Assembly (NCBI RefSeq): GCF_025464955.1
Contig: NZ_JAODNM010000033.1
Span: forward strand, 41,262-105,261
DNA length: 64,000 nucleotides
Direction of reading: 5' to 3'
From: Amycolatopsis sp.
Lineage (GTDB): Bacteria; Actinomycetota; Actinomycetes; Mycobacteriales; Pseudonocardiaceae
Below are positions 8,716-17,506 of the stretch, piece by piece; the stretch's first letter is position 1; each line of letters begins with the position of its first letter. The notes beneath the pieces were generated by a model that was not told where the DNA came from, did no database searches, and saw nothing but the letters and a program-made list of their open reading frames with translations. A program made the position numbers and the translations under genes.

Positions 8716-9663
8716 TCACCGGTCGTTGCCCGCGCGGAGCCAGGCTAGGTAGTCGGCGACCGCGCGTTCGGTGTCGTAGGCGGGCCGATAGCCGGTGTCC
8801 TGCTGGATGTGGGTGATGTCGAGGTAGCTCTGTCGGCCGGACCCGCCCGTGGGTAGCTCGATCCGGGCGTCCGGGACGACCTTCTTGATCGCGGCGATGA
8901 CCTCGGCGTTCGTCGTCGCGCGGCCGGCTGCGACGTTGTAGGTGCGGTGGCTGAGCTGGTCTACGAGTTGGAGCAGCGCGATGGCTCGGCCGCAGTCCTT
9001 GACGTAGCACAGATCGATCGCATCCTCCGCGTGTACGGGGGAGCTCAGCCTGGAGAGGTCCGGCTCGGTCCCGCGGGCAGCGGCGTGGACGAGTTGGGGC
9101 GCGGCGAAGAACGGACCCGCGGCGCGGCCGAGCGGCCCCCAGATGGCGCCGATGCGGTAGTTGACGATCTCGAGGCCGGTGGCGCCGGCCAGGTGATCGG
9201 ACAGCAGCTCGCCGATCTTCTTGAACGCCGGGATCACGTGGTCCGCGGTCATCGGCAACGGCATGTCCTCACCGAGTGCGCCCTCGTCGGTGACGCCGCC
9301 GTACACGCCGATCGTGCTCGCGACGCCCACGCGCGTCACGCCCCAGTCCTGGGCGGCCTGCAGGACGTTGAACAGGCCGCCGATCGCGGTGCGCGCGGCG
9401 TCGATGGGCTGGGCGGCGCTGGGCGGCCAGGGCATCGAACCGGCGAGGTGCACGATGCCGGTGATCTTGTGACGGGTTCCGATGTCGAGCAACGTCTTCA
9501 GATCGGTGATGTCCGCCTGCTCCACCACCACCGGCTCCCCTGCGGGGCCTGCCGGAGCCTCGACAGCGCGGCGCTGGACCAGCACGCAGGATTCGCCCAG
9601 GTCGAGCAGGGCTCGCACGGTGTGTGAGCCGATGAAGCCCAGGCCCCCGGTAACCAAGATCAT
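8716..9663 (-). CDS. NAD-dependent epimerase/dehydratase family protein
   Basis: The ATG at 9663 begins MILVTGGLGFIGSHTVRAL, the extended-SDR nucleotide-binding motif GxxGxxG, and has GGAG eight bases upstream; an in-frame ATG at 9693 would fall inside the operator, so the shorter 315-residue form is preferred. Later motifs are GIVHLAGSMPWP and VASTIGVYGG; the expected YxxxK is not obvious, since the region after GVYGG reads VIPAFKKIGELL, so the active site may be altered. The family acts on nucleotide sugars or other carbonyl/hydroxyl substrates. It is divergent from a marR gene 70 bases away and is probably its regulatory target. Confidence 0.8.
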   Translation of the reverse strand: MILVTGGLGFIGSHTVRALLDLGESCVLVQRRAVEAPAGPAGEPVVVEQADITDLKTLLDIGTRHKITGIVHLAGSMPWPPSAAQPIDAARTAIGGLFNVLQAAQDWGVTRVGVASTIGVYGGVTDEGALGEDMPLPMTADHVIPAFKKIGELLSDHLAGATGLEIVNYRIGAIWGPLGRAAGPFFAAPQLVHAAARGTEPDLSRLSSPVHAEDAIDLCYVKDCGRAIALLQLVDQLSHRTYNVAAGRATTNAEVIAAIKKVVPDARIELPTGGSGRQSYLDITHIQQDTGYRPAYDTERAVADYLAWLRAGNDR

Positions 9664-9686
9664 GACGACTCCATCTGCAGCTTGAC

Positions 9687-9711
9687 TGATCATCAGTAGT
9701 ACTGACGATCA
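9687..9711. promoter_or_regulatory. MarR-type operator palindrome
   Basis: Arms TGATCATCAGTA and TACTGACGATCA are inverted repeats with one mismatch around a single G, in the gap between the divergent epimerase (start 9663) and marR (start 9733). Size, symmetry and position fit the binding site of the adjacent MarR protein, with autoregulation likely. Confidence 0.75.
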
Positions 9712-9732
9712 GCCTAACGATAGAGTTGGCCG

Positions 9733-10182
9733 ATGTCGAGCACTGATGGACCGGGACCGGAGTTGGGCAAGCGTCTGGGCTACTTGCTCAAACACGCGCA
9801 GCTGCGGATGGCCGCGCTCAACGAGGAGGCGTTGGCGCCGTACGGCACCAACGGACGTGAGCTAGCGGTGCTGCTAGTTCTCGACGGCCGCGAGCCGGCC
9901 TCCCAGCAGCAGGCAGCGCATCGCCTGGGCATCGATCGCACGACGATGGTCGCGTTGCTGGACACGCTCGAAGGCAAGGGGCTGGTGTCGCGTCATCCGC
10001 ACGCGGACGACCGGCGTCGCAACGTGGTCGAACTGACCGAGGCCGGGCAGGACACCGTCCGGAGAGCCACCAAGGCAAGCAATGAGGCCGAGCGCACGTT
10101 CCTCGCGCCGCTCAGCTCACAGGCCGCCCAACACCTGCGGGACTCCTTGCAGACCATCGTGATCCAGCCGGGCAAGCCCTAG
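9733..10182 (+). CDS. MarR family transcriptional regulator
   Basis: The 149-residue product has the MarR winged-helix layout: helix-rich N-terminus (LGKRLGYLLKHAQLRMAALN), recognition region AAHRLGIDRTTMVALLDTLEGKGLVSR, and wing with the conserved D-x-R-R motif HPHADDRRRNVVELTEAG. It is divergent from the epimerase-like gene, with a 25-base palindrome between, so it probably represses both. The effector is unknown; phenolic or other small hydrophobic ligands are usual for the family. A hairpin follows the gene. Confidence 0.9.
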   Translation: MSSTDGPGPELGKRLGYLLKHAQLRMAALNEEALAPYGTNGRELAVLLVLDGREPASQQQAAHRLGIDRTTMVALLDTLEGKGLVSRHPHADDRRRNVVELTEAGQDTVRRATKASNEAERTFLAPLSSQAAQHLRDSLQTIVIQPGKP

Positions 10183-10250
10183 ACGGTTGCCGCGACACCG
10201 TGGCCGATACTGAGGCATTCCGGCATCGCGCTCACCGCCGGCATCTCAGC

Positions 10251-10298
10251 GACAAGCGTCGGGCGGGGAAACCCATGGCTCCCCACCCGACGCTTGTC
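10251..10298. terminator. Hairpin terminator between convergent genes
   Basis: Arms GACAAGCGTCGGG-C-GGGGA (10251-) and TCCCC-A-CCCGACGCTTGTC (-10298) pair over 18 bases with one internal mismatch, between the marR stop (10182) and the polysaccharide lyase stop (10318). Confidence 0.8.
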
Positions 10299-10317
10299 CT
10301 GGGTGTTCGGTTCCCCT

Positions 10318-13300
10318 TCAGCTTTGGGGCGCGCCTGAGACGGAGTAGGCGTCCCAGTCGTAGAGGAATCCCTTCACATTCGGGCCGTCGGTGGCCGGGT
10401 TGCCATGATCGTCGACGAGGATGTTGCTCTGGTTGAGCGCATGGCTGATGTATCCGTGGTCGAGCTTGTACTTCAGATCCAGCGTGCCGATGTGGTAGGC
10501 CGTCTCGTTGGAGGCGCCGGCGGGGTTGAAGTTGCCGAGCACCTGCATGCTGACCCGGCTCCCGGTCACGTTCATCCAGCCTTCGAAGGTATACAGCGCG
10601 GAGCTGCGCAGGCCCTGCGAGTCCGTGGAGCTGAATTCGTGTCCCATACAGCACTTCCCGTCGTACGGACTGGTTGTGCCGTCGGCGATGTGGGCGGGGC
10701 TGACGGTGCTCTGCGCGGTCTTGTCGAAGGTGTTGCCGGCGATCGTGTTCCAGATACCCATCAGGTCGCTGGAATGGTGACCCTGATACAGGAACGCTCT
10801 GGCGATCGCCGCGTTGCCACCAGTACCGACCGCGGCGAAGCATTGGCCGGAGTTGGTCAGACCGGCCGCCTTCAGTTGCGAGGTGACCGTGGCATCGCTG
10901 AACGACGTCAGCATCGAATCCCAGTTCGCCGCCCCGAAGAACTGGATCGCCGCGATCTCGGTGTCGACACCACCATCGCGGTAGTTCGGGTTGTTGGTCT
11001 TGGAGAAGTTGCCGAACCCGCAGATGCCGGAGGAGAAGCTGTTGGCGTCGTTGTAGGTGTAGTTGCTGCCGTAGCCCATCGCGGCTTCCAGCAAGGTCAC
11101 CTTGTTCTGTTCTGCCGCGGTGAGCTCACTCCACGCCGGGCCGTTCTTCAGCAACAGCAGCGCTTGCGCGACCGGCGCCTGAGCCCACATCTCGAGACCA
11201 CCGTCGGAATCGGGTTCCTTCCCGCCGGAGATCATGGTGCGCACCTGGGCCAGCAGGGCACTGTCCACGGTGGTGCCGCCGGTCGCCTTCGCGCCAGGCG
11301 CCACCTTGTCCACGAGAGCCAGGTAGTAGACCACCTTGGACTCGCCGATGTTCACTGGATTGGTTCCCGGCCGCGGCACGGCCGAAGTCGGCGCAGCCCA
11401 GGCGAAAAGCGGCGCCGCGACCGCACTGTCGATCTCGGGCTGGCTGAAGCCGGACCCGCCACCGCCACCACTCGTCGTGGCGGTCACCGGCGCGCTCGGC
11501 GCCGACTCGACACCTGCCGAGTCCACCGCGCTCACCGTGTAGCTGTGCGAACTGCCAGGCGCGAGCCCACTGATCGTGGCACTGGTCGTCGTCGGTGTGG
11601 CCACCACGACGCTGCCTTCGTAAACCTTGTACGACACAGCAGGGTCGCTGTTGTTCGTCTCCGACCAGGACAGGTTCACGCTAGAACTCGTCGTGCCCGA
11701 CACAGCCAGACCCGTCGGAGTGGCCGGGCCGGTAGAATTGGGATTCGTCGCACCGGTCACCGACGCGCTCTGTGCCGACGTCGCACCTGCCGAATCCACC
11801 GCCACCACCGTGTAGGTGTGGCTGCTGCCAGCCGCGAGCCCGCCGATCGTGGCACTCATCGCTGTCGGCGTGGCCACCACGACACTGCCTTCGTAGACCT
11901 TGTACGACACCGCCGGATCAGTGTTGTCGGTCTCCGACCACGACAGCGTCAGACTCGAACTCGTCGCCGCCGACACCGCCAGCCCCGTTGGGACGGCGGG
12001 GGTTCCGCCACCACCGGTGCCCTGGCCGTTGACCGTGACGTTCGTCGGGGGAAGGTAGCCGGTGGTGTAGTCCCCACTGAACACGACCGTGACGCTCGCG
12101 CCGTTGGCGATGGAGCCGCTGCTGCCAGTGTTGGTGAACGTGTAGTGGTTCCCACTCGTCGTCAGCGTGGCATTGCTCTCGCTTTCGATGTTCTCGCTGG
12201 CGTCAAGATCGAACTGCACATTCCAGCCGTTCACCGCGCTACCGGATTTGTTGGTGATGGTGGCACTGTCGGTGAACCCGTTGCCCCAGTCCTTCGTCTT
12301 GGCAATGGTCACCGTGAGACCGCCACCGGAACTGCTGGAGGTCTGCCCCGTCGCCGGGACGCTCTGCGCCGACTCGGCACCGGTCGAGTCCAGCGCGCTC
12401 ACGGTGTAGGTGTGGCCGGTGTTCGGTGCCAGTCCGGTGATGGTGGCGCTGGTGGTGGTCGGGGTGGCCACCACGGTGGTGCCCTCATAAACCTTGTACG
12501 ACACAGCAGGATCGGCGTTGTTCGTCTCCGACCAGGACAGCTTCAGGCTCGACGTCGTCGCCCCGGAGGTGGCCAGACCCGTTGGCGTGGCAGGAGTGTT
12601 GGTACCGCCGCCGCTTGTCGTGCCCGTCGCCGACATGCTCGGTGTCGATACGTTGCCCGCCGAATCGATGGCCTCCACGGTGTAGGTGTGGCTGGTGTTC
12701 GGCGCGAGACCGCTGATCGTGGCGCTGGTAGCGGTCGGGGTGGCCACCACCGCGGTGCCCTCGAAGACCTTGTACGACACTGCAGGATCAGCGTTGTCGG
12801 CCTGCGACCACGACAGGTTCAGACTCGACGACGTCGCCCCCGAGGCGGTCAGGCCGGTCGGAGTAGCCGGAGTGGCGGGGCCACCGCCGGTCTGCTGCCC
12901 GGTGGCAAGGGTGAAGTCGGCGAACTCGTCGGTGGTGGTTTTACTCGGGCTCCACGACGTGTCGTGGCCGCCATGGAAGGTGGAGAAGAACACGCCTGAG
13001 TTCGCGCCGGGCAGCGTCTGCGTGGTCTGGCATACCGGGGTGGATCCGCCGTCGCTCCAGACGGTGATCGAACCGGTGGTGGTGTTCACCTGCTGCTCGA
13101 TCGAATGCCACTTACCGTCCCCGGCGAACTTCCAGTTGCCCTTGCAGAGATCTGCGCCGAAGCCGCCACCGGACGCGGTGTAGAAGTACAGCTCGCCATC
13201 GGTCGCGTTGGCACTCCCGCCGCGCCACATGTAGCGCGTCGACCAGCCCTGCTGGCAATGCTGGCCGCCGCTCTCACAGCCGGGCACACCACCACCCCAG

Positions 13301-13815
13301 AGGCCGGGCATTTTGCCGGCCAGCTTCTTCCCGAAGTCAAAGCCGACGGGGAAGTTGTAATAGTACTTCAGATCCAGTGTCGGGCTGGCCGCCAGCGCGG
13401 CCGCGCCTGGCGCGGTGGACTTGCTCAGATCCTGATACATCTGGCCGCCGCCCAGCCCGCACCCGCAACTGGGCGGTCCGCTCGGCGCCGGATAGGTCGT
13501 CTTCAGCGCCTGACCACCGCCGGGCGCGGTCGGGTCGCTCACCGGCTGGAAGTTGGAGTAACCCCAGTTGCAAGTCGACGACGAAGTGGCACCCTTGCAG
13601 ACCTGGGTGTCCGAGGTCAGGCCGTAGTTGTTGTTCCAGCTCGGTGTGTGGAAGTTGCTGAAGTCCGTGCTCCAGGTCGATGCTACCGACGGCGTGGTGG
13701 GCGCGGCAGCGATGGTGCCGCTCGACGCCAGCGCCACCCCCGAGGTCACCAGCGTGAGCGCCAACGCCCACGCCCCGACCCGCGCGATTCTACCCAGGAC
13801 TCTCCTGTGCGACAT
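10318..13815 (-). CDS. Large secreted multidomain polysaccharide lyase (PL14-like, FN3, CBM2, C-terminal helical domain)
   Basis: The 1165-residue protein has a signal peptide (to about residue 31). Its first domain, about 40-305, resembles the PL14-type lyase fold: WSTDFSNFHTPSWNNNYGL, LKYYYNFPVGFDFGK, RYMWRGG, and CKGNWKFAGDGKWHSIEQ. Then come two fibronectin type III modules (about 320-500), a CBM2-like domain (about 505-605, WNVQFDL and FSGDY), and two more FN3 modules (about 612-795), all of the GLAPNTSHTYTVEA type. The last 370 residues are a separate, probably helical domain (LLKNGPAWSELTAAEQNKVTLLEAAMGYGSNY) of a type seen on secreted actinomycete enzymes; it may be a second catalytic domain. 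The protein should bind and cut polyuronate-type polysaccharide outside the cell, near a PL7 alginate lyase gene. Confidence 0.75.
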   Translation of the reverse strand: MSHRRVLGRIARVGAWALALTLVTSGVALASSGTIAAAPTTPSVASTWSTDFSNFHTPSWNNNYGLTSDTQVCKGATSSSTCNWGYSNFQPVSDPTAPGGGQALKTTYPAPSGPPSCGCGLGGGQMYQDLSKSTAPGAAALAASPTLDLKYYYNFPVGFDFGKKLAGKMPGLWGGGVPGCESGGQHCQQGWSTRYMWRGGSANATDGELYFYTASGGGFGADLCKGNWKFAGDGKWHSIEQQVNTTTGSITVWSDGGSTPVCQTTQTLPGANSGVFFSTFHGGHDTSWSPSKTTTDEFADFTLATGQQTGGGPATPATPTGLTASGATSSSLNLSWSQADNADPAVSYKVFEGTAVVATPTATSATISGLAPNTSHTYTVEAIDSAGNVSTPSMSATGTTSGGGTNTPATPTGLATSGATTSSLKLSWSETNNADPAVSYKVYEGTTVVATPTTTSATITGLAPNTGHTYTVSALDSTGAESAQSVPATGQTSSSSGGGLTVTIAKTKDWGNGFTDSATITNKSGSAVNGWNVQFDLDASENIESESNATLTTSGNHYTFTNTGSSGSIANGASVTVVFSGDYTTGYLPPTNVTVNGQGTGGGGTPAVPTGLAVSAATSSSLTLSWSETDNTDPAVSYKVYEGSVVVATPTAMSATIGGLAAGSSHTYTVVAVDSAGATSAQSASVTGATNPNSTGPATPTGLAVSGTTSSSVNLSWSETNNSDPAVSYKVYEGSVVVATPTTTSATISGLAPGSSHSYTVSAVDSAGVESAPSAPVTATTSGGGGGSGFSQPEIDSAVAAPLFAWAAPTSAVPRPGTNPVNIGESKVVYYLALVDKVAPGAKATGGTTVDSALLAQVRTMISGGKEPDSDGGLEMWAQAPVAQALLLLKNGPAWSELTAAEQNKVTLLEAAMGYGSNYTYNDANSFSSGICGFGNFSKTNNPNYRDGGVDTEIAAIQFFGAANWDSMLTSFSDATVTSQLKAAGLTNSGQCFAAVGTGGNAAIARAFLYQGHHSSDLMGIWNTIAGNTFDKTAQSTVSPAHIADGTTSPYDGKCCMGHEFSSTDSQGLRSSALYTFEGWMNVTGSRVSMQVLGNFNPAGASNETAYHIGTLDLKYKLDHGYISHALNQSNILVDDHGNPATDGPNVKGFLYDWDAYSVSGAPQS

Positions 13816-14022
13816 TGCACATTCTCCCTAACTGGTTCCGGTGAACAAACCGGCGGAATGAGGATTCCACCGGATTCCTTCTGGCGGCGGGATCAGCGCA
13901 GAGCTAGCCACTTTCGGTATCGAGGAGAGGAAACGCTCGGCGACGAAGCGGAGGTGCGACCGTCCGAAACAGGCTGCAAAACGGAGGCCCCGGTTTCGTT
14001 GACTATCTACTTGTGACAGTCC

Positions 14023-14853
14023 TTAGGCGTGTTGGATCGACAGTGCGTAGAACTGCACTTTCGCTCCGACTGTGCTGCTGCTTCCGGTCGACTGGTCGTA
14101 GTCGCCGGCCTTGAAGTACATGGTGTAGCTCTTGAAGGCCGAGGCCAGCGGCCAGGTCGTCTGCTTGCCGTTGAGCGTCAGCCTGATGGTGTTGCCTCCG
14201 GTCAGCGCGATCACGTAAGTGAACTGCGTGCCGACGGGCACATTCCCGACCTTGTACAGGATCTCGTTGCCACCGGCGGGGGTTTGTTCGATCCCCATCT
14301 TGACGTCGCCGTTGGCGTAGTAGAACAGCTCCAGCAACGGTTTCGTCGATCCGCTGTTCTGGCCGAGGTGGATCTGCCCGACACAGACGTGGTTCGGGAT
14401 CTGGGTGGACTTGACGGTCGCCGAAAGCGTGTGGGTGCCGGGAACGGACCAGGCAGCTGCGGAGCCGTTGGGGTTCATTTCCCGCAGTTCTGACCGCGCG
14501 TAATGTGAATTCGGCGTGGTGACGCCGTTTTCCGGGTCCCAGAAGCTCATGGAACCGTCGGTTTTGTCGGTGGAGAAATAGCTGTCCTGGAACCCGTTCG
14601 ACCCCACCAGACCCGAAGAGGGGATAGTCGTGGGTGACCCCGGGGAGCCGGTCGGGAGTTGCAGTTCCCACCGGGAGAGATCAAAATTGCCGCCGGGGGC
14701 GACCGCAGGATTGAGCTTGGCTGCCGAGGGAGTGGCAGCGGCAGCGGCCGGACCAGCAGAGCTCATGGTAATGGCGGGTACGGCAAGCAGGGCGAGCGCT
14801 ACGGTCCCTGCCCCGATACTGAGTTGACGGCTTCGGAACTGATGGTGCGACAT
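14023..14853 (-). CDS. PL7 family alginate lyase (secreted)
   Basis: The 276-residue product begins with a signal peptide ending about AAAAAT and is otherwise a single PL7 domain. The three family signatures are present: RSELRE, QIH (CVGQIHLGQ) and YFKAGDYDQ (family YFKAGxYxQ, catalytic Tyr). PL7 enzymes cut alginate by beta-elimination using the QIH His and the C-terminal Tyr; QIH rather than QVH is associated with activity on polyguluronate or mixed blocks. It lies just upstream of, and on the same strand as, the PL14-like gene; the bases around both start codons are nearly the same, suggesting paired expression. Confidence 0.93.
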   Translation of the reverse strand: MSHHQFRSRQLSIGAGTVALALLAVPAITMSSAGPAAAAATPSAAKLNPAVAPGGNFDLSRWELQLPTGSPGSPTTIPSSGLVGSNGFQDSYFSTDKTDGSMSFWDPENGVTTPNSHYARSELREMNPNGSAAAWSVPGTHTLSATVKSTQIPNHVCVGQIHLGQNSGSTKPLLELFYYANGDVKMGIEQTPAGGNEILYKVGNVPVGTQFTYVIALTGGNTIRLTLNGKQTTWPLASAFKSYTMYFKAGDYDQSTGSSSTVGAKVQFYALSIQHA

Positions 14854-15584
14854 TGCACATCCTCCACAGCTGATGGGTGATCAATCCGTGGTCACACGAT
14901 GACGAACCCGACGCCGAGCGTCGCGTGACGCGGACAGGCGACCCGACAGCGGATACGCCCGACCTCCACAGATCTCTTGGCCGACGCCAAGCCGCCCCTC
15001 CTTCCCCGGATTGGCGTTCATATATGTGACTCGTGCCCTTTATGTGATTAGAGGTCACATACTCGGCACTCGCCGAAAAGTAGCTGCACCCGTTCGTCCT
15101 GTCAACGGGCAGCCGCAAGAACGGGGAACACCAGGCCCGATTGCCGCATCCGGAGATTCACGCAATGCCGCAAGTCGGACAAATCACCATGCCGAGAGCG
15201 GTATTCCACGCCGCACTCATTTGTCTGCCGCTCCACCGCCGCTACCGTGGTCCAGCCGGGAAGACGGTAGAACCATTCGTGGCCACTGCGAACAGCGCCA
15301 CCGTGCCAGAAGGTTAGGCGCAGGTTAGCGTAAAACGCTTTTTCGCTTATCTCACGGTTCAACGAAAGAGAGATCCATCCCGGACTGCGCCCGGGCGGCC
15401 GGATCGCCTCCCCAGACCGATGGCAGCCATGGCAACGATGTCATCAGCGACTGCCCGGCCTGCGTTCGGATACCGGGCGGCAAGGCAGGCGAGAGTGCAC
15501 ACCGTCTCCGACCGGACGGGCGGCAACTCTGGCCCGCTGAGGCAGCACGAAATTCACCGCTACGAAAATGGCCCGAACCCGGCG
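14854..15584. other. Long non-coding stretch upstream of the alginate lyase
   Basis: No gene is supported in these 730 bases. The part next to the PL7 start must hold its promoter; TATGTGA half-sites at 15023-15061 are the only clear regulatory-looking pattern. Farther right the sequence is ordinary GC-rich DNA up to the terminator at 15585. Confidence 0.5.
15023..15061. promoter_or_regulatory. Putative operator with TATGTGA half-sites
   Basis: TATGTGAC (15023-15030) and its inverse GTCACATA (15054-15061) flank a third copy, TATGTGAT, at 15041-15048, in an unusually AT-rich patch about 170-210 bases upstream of the alginate lyase start. The layout fits a GntR- or CRP-type binding site; the cognate regulator is unknown. 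Confidence 0.35.
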
Positions 15585-15622
15585 AAACCGTCCGGGGAAG
15601 AATTGATTTTCCCGGACGGTTT
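15585..15622. terminator. Hairpin after the fasciclin remnant
   Basis: AAACCGTCCGGG (15585-15596) and CCCGGACGGTTT (15611-15622) form a 12-base stem. It lies just past the 3' end of the minus-strand fasciclin remnant and looks like its original terminator. Confidence 0.65.
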
Positions 15623-15645
15623 CCCCGGCAAAGACCTCGTTGTTG

Positions 15646-15880
15646 TCACGACTTGTTGGTGCCGGGGGTCAGCACCTTGCCGATAACGAAGACGGTCGCG
15701 TTCTTGGTGGGGATGTTGCCGCAGAGGACCGGGTTTCCGTTGACGGTCGGGGCGAACACCGTGATGGACGGCGCGCTGTTCAGCGGGTCGACCAGGTTCG
15801 TCGCCTGGACGGCCGCGACCAGGGTCTTGAGCAACGGGTTCGTCGACGCGGCGGAGGTGCCGTGGTTGTCCCGCTGACAG
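15646..15880 (-). pseudogene. Fasciclin (FAS1) domain remnant with internal deletion
   Basis: Reading right to left the frame gives STNPLLKTLVAAVQ, ATNLVDPLNSAPSITVFAPT and then directly NGNPVLCGNIPTKNATVFVIGKVLTPG. These are the first and last blocks of a FAS1 cell-adhesion domain, but the roughly 80 residues normally between VFAPT and the closing strand are missing, and no signal peptide precedes it. It is therefore a decayed gene that still has its terminator. Confidence 0.7.
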
Positions 15881-16153
15881 TGTTCTCGTCCGGCCGACAG
15901 TGTCGACCATTGGGCTCCCGCCGATCGCTTCCGACACCGGCGTGACCGCTGGACACGCAGCGTCCAGCAGTGGCCTTGTCAACGGAGCCAACGGTTCCGT
16001 CAGCGACGTCACCGCGTCGAGAGCCGGCGAGCGCTCGACATACTCGGTGCCGGTTCCGGCCGCGCTCTGGTAGGCCTCGGCGGTCACGGACGGGAACTCC
16101 TCGCAGCCGCCGCGGTGGGAATCAAACGCCTCCGCCGGACGCTTACACCTGCT

Positions 16154-17176
16154 GTGAAAAAGATTGGCTTCCTCTCCTTCGGCCACTGGTCGCCGGGTGC
16201 GCACTCCGAGACCCGGTCCGCCGCCGACTTCCTGCACCAGTCCATCGACCTGGCGGTCGCCGCCGAGGAGCTCGGCGTGGACGGCGCGTACTTCCGCGTG
16301 CACCACTTCGCCCAGCAGGCCGGCAGCCCGTTCCCGCTGCTCTCGGCGATCGGCGCGCGCACCTCGAAGATCGAGATCGGCACCGGCGTGATCGACATGC
16401 GCTACGAGAACCCGCTGTACATGGCCGAAGACGCCGGTGCCGCCGATCTCATCTCCAGCGGCCGCCTGCAGCTCGGCATCAGCAGGGGGTCCCCCGAGCA
16501 GGTGATCGACGGCTGGCGTTACTTCGGGTTCACCCCGGACGAAGGCGAGACCGACGCGGACATGGCCCGCCGGCACACCGAGGCCTTCCTGAAGGTGATC
16601 GAGGGTGAGGGCTTCGCGCAGCCGAGCCCGCGGCCGATGTTCGCCAACCCGCCGGGGCTGTTGCGCGTCGAGCCTTACTCCGCTGGCCTGCGCGAACGCA
16701 TCTGGTGGGGCTCCGCCTCGAACGCGACCGGCGCCTGGGCCGCGAAGCTGGGGATGAACCTGCAGAGCTCCACACTCAAGTTCGACGAGACAGGTGAGCC
16801 GCTGCACGTCCAGCAGCGCAAGCAGATCGAGGCCTACCGCGACGCGTGGAAAGAGGCCGGTCACGCCCGAGAGCCGCGGGTGTCGATCAGCCGGAGCATT
16901 TTCGCACTGACCAACGACCTGGACCGGGCCTACTTCGGCCGCGACCGCAACTCACGGGACCAGATCGGCATGATCGACGAGAACACGAAGGCGATCTTCG
17001 GACGTTCGTACGCCGCCGAGCCGGACGAGCTGGTGAGGCAGCTCAAGGAGGACGAGGCCATCCAGTCCGCGGACACCCTCCTGCTGACCATTCCCAACCA
17101 GCTTGGTGTCGACTACAACGCCCACGTACTGGAGAGCATCCTCACTCACGTGGCCCCGGAGTTGGGCTGGCGCTGA
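16154..17176 (+). CDS. LLM-class flavin-dependent oxidoreductase (luciferase-like monooxygenase)
   Basis: The GTG at 16154 gives the typical start VKKIGFLSFGHW; an in-frame start at 16115 would add an atypical basic leader. The 340-residue product has luciferase-like motifs: SIDLAVAAEELGVDGAYFRVHHF, SKIEIGTGVIDMRYENPLYMAEDAGAADLISSGRLQLGISRG, and IWWGSASNATGAWAAKLGMN. Members use reduced FMN and O2 to oxidise small organic substrates; the substrate is not evident. The C-terminus (LLLTIPNQLGVDYNAHVLESILTHVAPELGW) is complete. It stands alone among decayed genes. Confidence 0.85.
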   Translation: MKKIGFLSFGHWSPGAHSETRSAADFLHQSIDLAVAAEELGVDGAYFRVHHFAQQAGSPFPLLSAIGARTSKIEIGTGVIDMRYENPLYMAEDAGAADLISSGRLQLGISRGSPEQVIDGWRYFGFTPDEGETDADMARRHTEAFLKVIEGEGFAQPSPRPMFANPPGLLRVEPYSAGLRERIWWGSASNATGAWAAKLGMNLQSSTLKFDETGEPLHVQQRKQIEAYRDAWKEAGHAREPRVSISRSIFALTNDLDRAYFGRDRNSRDQIGMIDENTKAIFGRSYAAEPDELVRQLKEDEAIQSADTLLLTIPNQLGVDYNAHVLESILTHVAPELGWR

Positions 17177-17302
17177 CCGCCGTCGGGGTACGAGCACTGA
17201 CGGCTGTCAGTCTCCCGTCGATCAACCGCCTTCACGCTTTTGGGTGATCACGCCAAGTAGCGTCGGGTTGGTGCCTATCCAACAGGAACCCGAAACGGCG
17301 GC

Positions 17303-17506
17303 TTGTCTCGCCGCGCCATGTTTGGTCTCTCCGGTCTGATCACCGCGGCGGTCGCGGTAGGGAGCACCGGGGTCGCGGCCGCAGCCGAGGAGCCCATCGA
17401 CCCGGCGGCCGGCACCCTGATCACCCTGGGCACGGCGGCTGGCCCGCTGCCGGAGGCGAACCTGACCGGGACGAGTTCGGTCATCGTCACCGGCGGCCAC
17501 AGCTAG
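17303..17506 (+). pseudogene. N-terminal remnant of an exported MBL-fold hydrolase
   Basis: The 67-codon frame reads RRAMFGLSGLITAAVAVG, a Tat-like signal peptide, then GTLITLGTAAGPLPEANLTG and SSVIVTGG, typical of the first strands of exported metallo-beta-lactamase-fold (RNase Z-like) hydrolases. It then stops where the HxHxDH zinc motif should follow, so only the first quarter of the gene remains. Confidence 0.45.

Noticed and set aside
11460..12900. Regularly spaced near-identical DNA repeats, CRISPR-like at first sight
   Set aside because: They encode FN3 modules within one open reading frame; unit length is about 270 bases and spacers are coding.
10405..12999. 864-codon plus-strand open frame
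   Set aside because: It is the antisense shadow of the polysaccharide lyase gene; its repeats only mirror the FN3 modules.
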